Positions 14,158 to 19,565 of a DNA stretch of 19,565 nucleotides are shown piece by piece. Below the pieces are notes generated by a model. It saw nothing but the letters and a program-made list of their open reading frames with translations. It searched no databases and was not told the DNA's origin. A program made the position numbers and the translations under genes. Position 1 is the stretch's first letter; the number at the start of each line of letters is the position of its first letter. The DNA lies in NCBI GenBank assembly GCA_949025205.1, contig CARMXJ010000023.1, positions 1 to 19,565 of the forward strand, written 5' to 3'. Origin of the DNA: an uncultured Bacilli bacterium. Its GTDB lineage: Bacteria > Bacillota_I > Bacilli_A > RF39 > UBA660.

Positions 14158-15934
14158 TTTGCATCACTTCTTTCAATTCCATAATTTTTTCATTAATCAT
14201 CGCAAATGCTTCTTCAAAAACGTTTGCGTCTGTTAAATCAATATTAGCTTCTTTCAAAATATTTAATGGGTAGTTGCTTGTACCACTTGATAGAAAGTGT
14301 AAGTATTCGTTTTGAGCGTTTTCTTCCTTATTTAGGATACGTTTAGCAAATATTAAAGCACAAATTAAACCAATTGCGTATTTGTATACATAAAAAGCAC
14401 TATAAAAGTGATGTATGCGCATCCATTCGTATTTTATTTCTTCATCTAATATAACTTCTTTATCAAAATATTTTTCAACTAACTTATAATATTCACTAGA
14501 CATATACTCTTCTGTTAGTGAAATGCCTTCTTCATCACTTTTATGCATCAAATATTCAAATTCTGCAAACATAGTTTGACGATAAATTGTGGCTTGTACA
14601 CGAGAGAGAAAGTCTACTAGTACTTTTAACTTTTCTTCTTTATTTTTGGCATTTTTATATAAATATTCGTTTAGTAATACTTCGTTTAAAGTACTCGCAA
14701 TTTCCGCTAAAAATATAGGATTATCTTGATACTGAAATGGTTGATGTTCCTCTGTATAGAGTGTATTCATGGCATGGCCTAATTCATGAGTCATTGTCTC
14801 TAGTGATTCAAAGGTATTGATATGATTTAAGCAAACAAATCTATGCCACTGAAAAGCACCACTTCTTTTTCCTTCGTTTGGATAGTAATCCATGTATTGG
14901 CTCTTAAACATAAAATCCAGTTTATTTAGATAATCTTCTCCAAGAGGTTTTAAAGCTTCTTTTATGATTTTTTTGCATTTTTCTATGTCATATTCTTTAT
15001 TATCAAATAGTTCCAAATCGACATAATTATCGTAAATGTGATATTCTTCTATTCCTAAAAGTTTTTTTCGTATCTTTTGAAATTCAAAAATAAGATTTTT
15101 ATTTTTATTTACAGATGAAAGTAAATTTTCATAAACAGAATCTTCAATATTTTCACTATTGAGTGCCATTTTTAGACTACTTTCAAATTTTCTAACTTTA
15201 GCAAGTGCGTTATCTTCTATTACACTCGAACTGTATAAAGAAGCAATTGTATTTTTATGATTTTGATAAAAGTTAAAATATGTTTTAAATGCTTTTTCTC
15301 TTACTTGTACATCTTTATTTTTAAGTAAAGAAATATAGTTGCTTTGCGTAATTCTTATTTCTTCACCTTCCACCTCTATACTTCCTAAATCACCTTCTGC
15401 ATCATTTAAGATTTCACAAGTATCTCCAGATTTTCCATAAGGGCGAGTTAGTTGATTGATTAATTTTTCTGCCTCTTCTCCTAAAACATGTTCTTTATCT
15501 TTAAAAATGGATTGAAATGTGAAATTGTATTCTTTTAATTTTGGTTCTTCTTCTTCAAATTTTTTTATTTGCTCTATGTTTCCTTTTAATATTTCTGGTA
15601 CTACAAAAGCCGTTTCTAGCATAACTTGGTGATTGAATTCTTCCGTATTCAAAGCAAATCCACTTGATGCTGTATCATTTAAATCTTCCCATTTGTAAAG
15701 ATGGCTCCAAACATAAATATCCAATATAATTTTATCTAGTTTTGTAGAAGTTTCGCAATAGATAAGTAAATTCTTAGCCGAATCTAAAAGATGTCCTTTT
15801 AACTTTACTATTTCTTTTAGAAGTTTTTTTGCTTCTTCTTTTTTCGTTTCAAAATCTTTTTCATCTTTTACTAAAAGGCCTATATTCCATTTATACTTTT
15901 CTTCTATTTCGCTTCTTTTCTTTAATTTTTCCAT
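14150..15934 (-). CDS. pepF: M3-family oligoendopeptidase (PepF-like)
   Basis: A cytosolic zinc metallopeptidase that cleaves short oligopeptides, 594 aa, the normal length for oligoendopeptidase F. The catalytic HELGH is at 383-387, with the third zinc ligand Glu411 in [12 protein letters not shown]. The helical C-terminal part contains a conserved-looking [17 protein letters not shown] segment, as in M3B enzymes. AAGGAG ribosome site 5 nt before the ATG. It is unusual to find it between dnaK and dnaJ. It starts 46 nt after dnaK, behind a hairpin, and overlaps dnaJ by 8 nt, so it should be heat-induced with the chaperones. This suggests a role in clearing peptides from degraded misfolded proteins (inference). 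Confidence 0.93.
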   Translation of the reverse strand: MEKLKKRSEIEEKYKWNIGLLVKDEKDFETKKEEAKKLLKEIVKLKGHLLDSAKNLLIYCETSTKLDKIILDIYVWSHLYKWEDLNDTASSGFALNTEEFNHQVMLETAFVVPEILKGNIEQIKKFEEEEPKLKEYNFTFQSIFKDKEHVLGEEAEKLINQLTRPYGKSGDTCEILNDAEGDLGSIEVEGEEIRITQSNYISLLKNKDVQVREKAFKTYFNFYQNHKNTIASLYSSSVIEDNALAKVRKFESSLKMALNSENIEDSVYENLLSSVNKNKNLIFEFQKIRKKLLGIEEYHIYDNYVDLELFDNKEYDIEKCKKIIKEALKPLGEDYLNKLDFMFKSQYMDYYPNEGKRSGAFQWHRFVCLNHINTFESLETMTHELGHAMNTLYTEEHQPFQYQDNPIFLAEIASTLNEVLLNEYLYKNAKNKEEKLKVLVDFLSRVQATIYRQTMFAEFEYLMHKSDEEGISLTEEYMSSEYYKLVEKYFDKEVILDEEIKYEWMRIHHFYSAFYVYKYAIGLICALIFAKRILNKEENAQNEYLHFLSSGTSNYPLNILKEANIDLTDANVFEEAFAMINEKIMELKEVMQNE

Positions 15935-15956
15935 TTGTTCTCCTTAATTTTAGAAA

Positions 15957-15976
15957 AGCTCTAGTTTCCTAGAACT
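15957..15976 (-). promoter_or_regulatory. GAAA-capped intercistronic hairpin between dnaK and pepF
   Basis: Minus strand AGTTCTAG-GAAA-CTAGAGCT: an 8-bp stem with one G-U pair closed by a GNRA tetraloop, followed by TTTTCT. The short imperfect T-tract suggests partial termination, or an mRNA processing or stabilising element that keeps dnaK transcript more abundant than pepF-dnaJ. Confidence 0.6.
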
Positions 15977-15980
15977 TTCT

Positions 15981-17816
<1,836 letters not shown>

Positions 17817-17831
17817 TCACCTTTCCTTTTT

Positions 17832-18389
17832 TTATTCACTTACCTTAACCATGGCTGGTCTTAGTAATTTATCTTTATACATATATCCTTTTTGTAGGAC
17901 TTCTAACACTTGATTTTTTTCTATACCTTCTACTTTTTCCGTTAGAACGGCTTCCATAAAGTTTGGGTCAAACTCTTTATTATTACAATCTATTTCTTTA
18001 ATTTCTTTGCTATTTAAAATGTTTAAGAAACTTGTATAAATCATTTTGAAACCACTTAAGAATTTAGAAAGTTCATCTGTTAAGTCATTGTCATCTAGTT
18101 TTATTGCTCTTTCAAAGTTATCTATAATAGGGAGAATTTCTTTAGCAAACGCTTCTCCTTCATATTTTCGAATTCTTGCAATTTCTTCTGTATATCTTCG
18201 TTGCATATTTTGTGATTCTGCACTAATACGAAGAACTTTTTCTTTCAATAAGCCATTCTCTTCTTTTAGAGCTTCTATTTCTTTATTGTTTTTATTTTTT
18301 TTGGGCTTTTCTTTCTGTTTTAATTCTTCTTTATTTTCTATATTTGTTTCTTCTTTTCTTTCTTCTTGTAAATTTTCTTTTTCTTCCAT
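17832..18389 (-). CDS. grpE: Nucleotide exchange factor GrpE
   Basis: DnaK nucleotide exchange factor. From the ATG at 18389 it is 185 aa. A charged, disordered N-terminus (about 1-40, Glu/Lys-rich) is followed by a long coiled-coil dimerisation helix (IEALKEENGLLKEKVLRI) and the conserved AEIARIRKYEG-like core with DNFERAI. The C-terminal beta wing contains NKEFDPNFMEAV and VLQKGYMYKDKLLRPAMVKV, the GrpE signature. The upstream ATG at 18395 is directly abutted by the AAAGGA ribosome site; the second ATG, 6 nt downstream, has correct spacing. Starts 12 nt after the hrcA stop. Confidence 0.95.
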   Translation of the reverse strand: MEEKENLQEERKEETNIENKEELKQKEKPKKNKNNKEIEALKEENGLLKEKVLRISAESQNMQRRYTEEIARIRKYEGEAFAKEILPIIDNFERAIKLDDNDLTDELSKFLSGFKMIYTSFLNILNSKEIKEIDCNNKEFDPNFMEAVLTEKVEGIEKNQVLEVLQKGYMYKDKLLRPAMVKVSE

Positions 18390-18401
18390 AAGCATTCCTT
18401 T

Positions 18402-19406
18402 CTAATCTTCCTCATTTAACTCTTTTTGAAGATATTCTAAAAGGCCAACTACGCGGTCATATTCCATTCTTTTAGGGCCTACGATTGCAATTGTTCCTTC
18501 TTCTCCGTTTCGTTTGTATTTACTCTTGATGATGGTTACATTTGGGTCGAAATCATTTTCCTCCCCAATATACACTTTTACTTCTCCAGCAGAACCATCT
18601 TCTTCTTCGATGCGTTTTATGAAATCTTTGTCTTCAAATTTACTCGCTAGCTGCTTAATTTCAAATGCATCGTTGTATTCTGGTTCGTTAAAGATTTTGG
18701 TTTTCCCTCCAAAGTAAATGTTTTCACGTTTGTTTAAAAATTCGTTAAATGCATCCGCAAAGATATTATATACTGTCTCATACTGTTTTATTTGTCTACT
18801 TATGATCGGCTTGATTTCAAATTCTAATCTTTTGGAAACCTCGTTAATTGGAGTACCCACTAGCATTTTATTAATAATTTCACTTGTCTTTACAATTTCA
18901 TTAATTTCTGCTTCGTTCTCTAAAGTAAATTGTTTGTTTTCCACAATTCCTTTATCCGTACAAACAAGTGCTACTATTTTATTGTCTGAAATGGGGATAA
19001 TGTTTACTTGACTTAGTGTGTTTTCACTAGAACTTTTTCCTAAAATAATGCTTGTATAATGGGTAAGTTCACTAATGATTTCCACCGTTTTATTGATGGA
19101 ATCGCTTAGTTCAAGTTCATTATTTTTAAAAATGGTTTGTAGCTTTAATACATCTTCTCCTGTAAGTTCTTTTGGCTTCATTAAGTGTTCTACATAGTAT
19201 TTATATCCTGCTTCACTCGGAATTCTTCCAGAGGAGATATGATTTTTTTCAATAAAACCTAAGCTTTCTAATACCGCCATTTCATTTCGAATGGTAGCAC
19301 TCGAGCAATTAAATTTTTTGCACAAGGATTTAGAACCTATCGGCTTTACGGTTTTAATATAGGACTCCACGATTGCTTTTAGCAGTTTGTTTTGTCTTTC
19401 ATCCAT
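18402..19406 (-). CDS. hrcA: Heat-inducible transcription repressor HrcA
   Basis: Repressor of class I heat-shock genes; it binds CIRCE operators and its activity depends on GroEL in the classical model. At 334 aa it is the expected length. The N-terminal winged helix (residues 1-75) contains IGSKSLCKKFNCSSATIRNE and LGFIEKNHISSGRIPSEAGY, the conserved DNA-binding elements. A GAF-like dimerisation domain follows, and the C-terminal IAIVGPKRMEYDRVVGLLEYL is typical of the family. ATG preceded by AGAGGTGAT. First gene of the operon; its own promoter carries CIRCE-like boxes on both sides, so it is autoregulated. Confidence 0.97.
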   Translation of the reverse strand: MDERQNKLLKAIVESYIKTVKPIGSKSLCKKFNCSSATIRNEMAVLESLGFIEKNHISSGRIPSEAGYKYYVEHLMKPKELTGEDVLKLQTIFKNNELELSDSINKTVEIISELTHYTSIILGKSSSENTLSQVNIIPISDNKIVALVCTDKGIVENKQFTLENEAEINEIVKTSEIINKMLVGTPINEVSKRLEFEIKPIISRQIKQYETVYNIFADAFNEFLNKRENIYFGGKTKIFNEPEYNDAFEIKQLASKFEDKDFIKRIEEEDGSAGEVKVYIGEENDFDPNVTIIKSKYKRNGEEGTIAIVGPKRMEYDRVVGLLEYLQKELNEED

Positions 19407-19418
19407 TCAATCACCTCT

Positions 19419-19445
19419 TTAGCACTCTTTTTTCTTAAATGCTAA
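19419..19445. promoter_or_regulatory. CIRCE operator, downstream copy
   Basis: TTAGCACTC-N9-AAATGCTAA on the plus strand. The left half-site is perfect and the right half matches GAGTGCTAA at 7 of 9. It lies just downstream of the -10 box, over the transcription start and leader, the classical HrcA blocking position. Confidence 0.85.
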
Positions 19446-19449
19446 TACC

Positions 19450-19478
19450 ATTATAATAGTATGCTTAGCACTTGTCAA
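19450..19478 (-). promoter_or_regulatory. Consensus sigma-A promoter of the hrcA operon
   Basis: Minus strand perfect TTGACA (19478-19473), 17-nt spacer, perfect TATAAT (19455-19450). A promoter this strong needs tight repression, consistent with two flanking HrcA-type sites. Confidence 0.9.
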
Positions 19479-19492
19479 TATATGACTGCTAA
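19465..19492. promoter_or_regulatory. Second, degenerate CIRCE-like operator overlapping the -35 box
   Basis: TTAGCACTT-N10-GACTGCTAA: each half matches CIRCE at 8 of 9, but the gap is 10 instead of 9 nt. It covers the -35 box (19473-19478). Confidence 0.65.
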
Positions 19493-19512
19493 TTTTATAA
19501 ATTTTTTGTGAA

Positions 19513-19550
19513 TAAAAAAGGATTTTAAAATTTAAAAAAATTTTAAAATC
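19513..19550 (-). terminator. Strong terminator of the gene upstream of hrcA (outside the window)
   Basis: GATTTTAAAATTT and AAATTTTAAAATC form a 13-bp stem with a 4-nt loop; on the minus strand it is followed by CTTTTTTATT. It separates the heat-shock operon from the preceding transcription unit. Confidence 0.8.
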
Positions 19551-19565
19551 ATAAGACTCTTTTTT

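Overview
This window comes from a low-GC bacterium (roughly 30% GC by eye) that looks like a member of the Bacillota, probably a Bacilli or RF39-like gut lineage. The evidence is HrcA/CIRCE control of a dnaK operon, RecD2 without RecBC, MtaB, consensus sigma-A promoters, strong AGGAGG-type ribosome binding sites and a Spo0A-C-like protein. TGA is used as a stop (at 11677), so standard bacterial code 11 applies and not the Mycoplasma code. The lineage is an inference. Every credible gene is on the minus strand, so transcription runs from high to low coordinates.

Layout, in transcription order. (1) 19492-13039: a heat-shock operon, hrcA-grpE-dnaK-pepF-dnaJ. A perfect TTGACA-N17-TATAAT promoter is bracketed by two CIRCE-like operators. 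The unusual member is an M3 oligoendopeptidase placed between dnaK and dnaJ and overlapping dnaJ by 8 nt; a GAAA-capped hairpin separates dnaK from it. (2) 13004-11061: two separately promoted envelope genes, a secreted/anchored 423-aa protein and a 169-aa single-span membrane protein, each with its own terminator. (3) 11057-10856: a 200-bp non-coding element with 16-bp perfect terminal inverted repeats, resembling a MITE. (4) 10836-8433: an operon of an unknown 333-aa coiled-coil protein and mtaB (tRNA ms2t6A37 synthesis). (5) 8351-4105: an accessory two-gene operon, a clan-MH zinc peptidase followed by a 1094-aa protein of unknown function with N-terminal ~50-aa repeats. (6) 3899-1021: an unknown 128-aa protein, recD2 and a 51-aa small protein. 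(7) 998-49: a protein with one clear and one degenerate Spo0A-C-like domain and no receiver domain.

The most notable observation is the promoter of the peptidase/1094-aa operon. It is a perfect -35 (TTGACA) and perfect -10 (TATAAT) whose 17-bp spacer contains a run of ten G residues (ten C on the plus strand, 8330-8339). In a genome this AT-rich, that is the classical design of a phase-variable promoter, in which slippage changes the -35/-10 spacing and switches the operon on or off. At the length seen here the spacing is optimal, so this copy would be ON. The operon therefore looks like a slippage-switched accessory system of unknown function, built from a peptidase and a large repeat protein.
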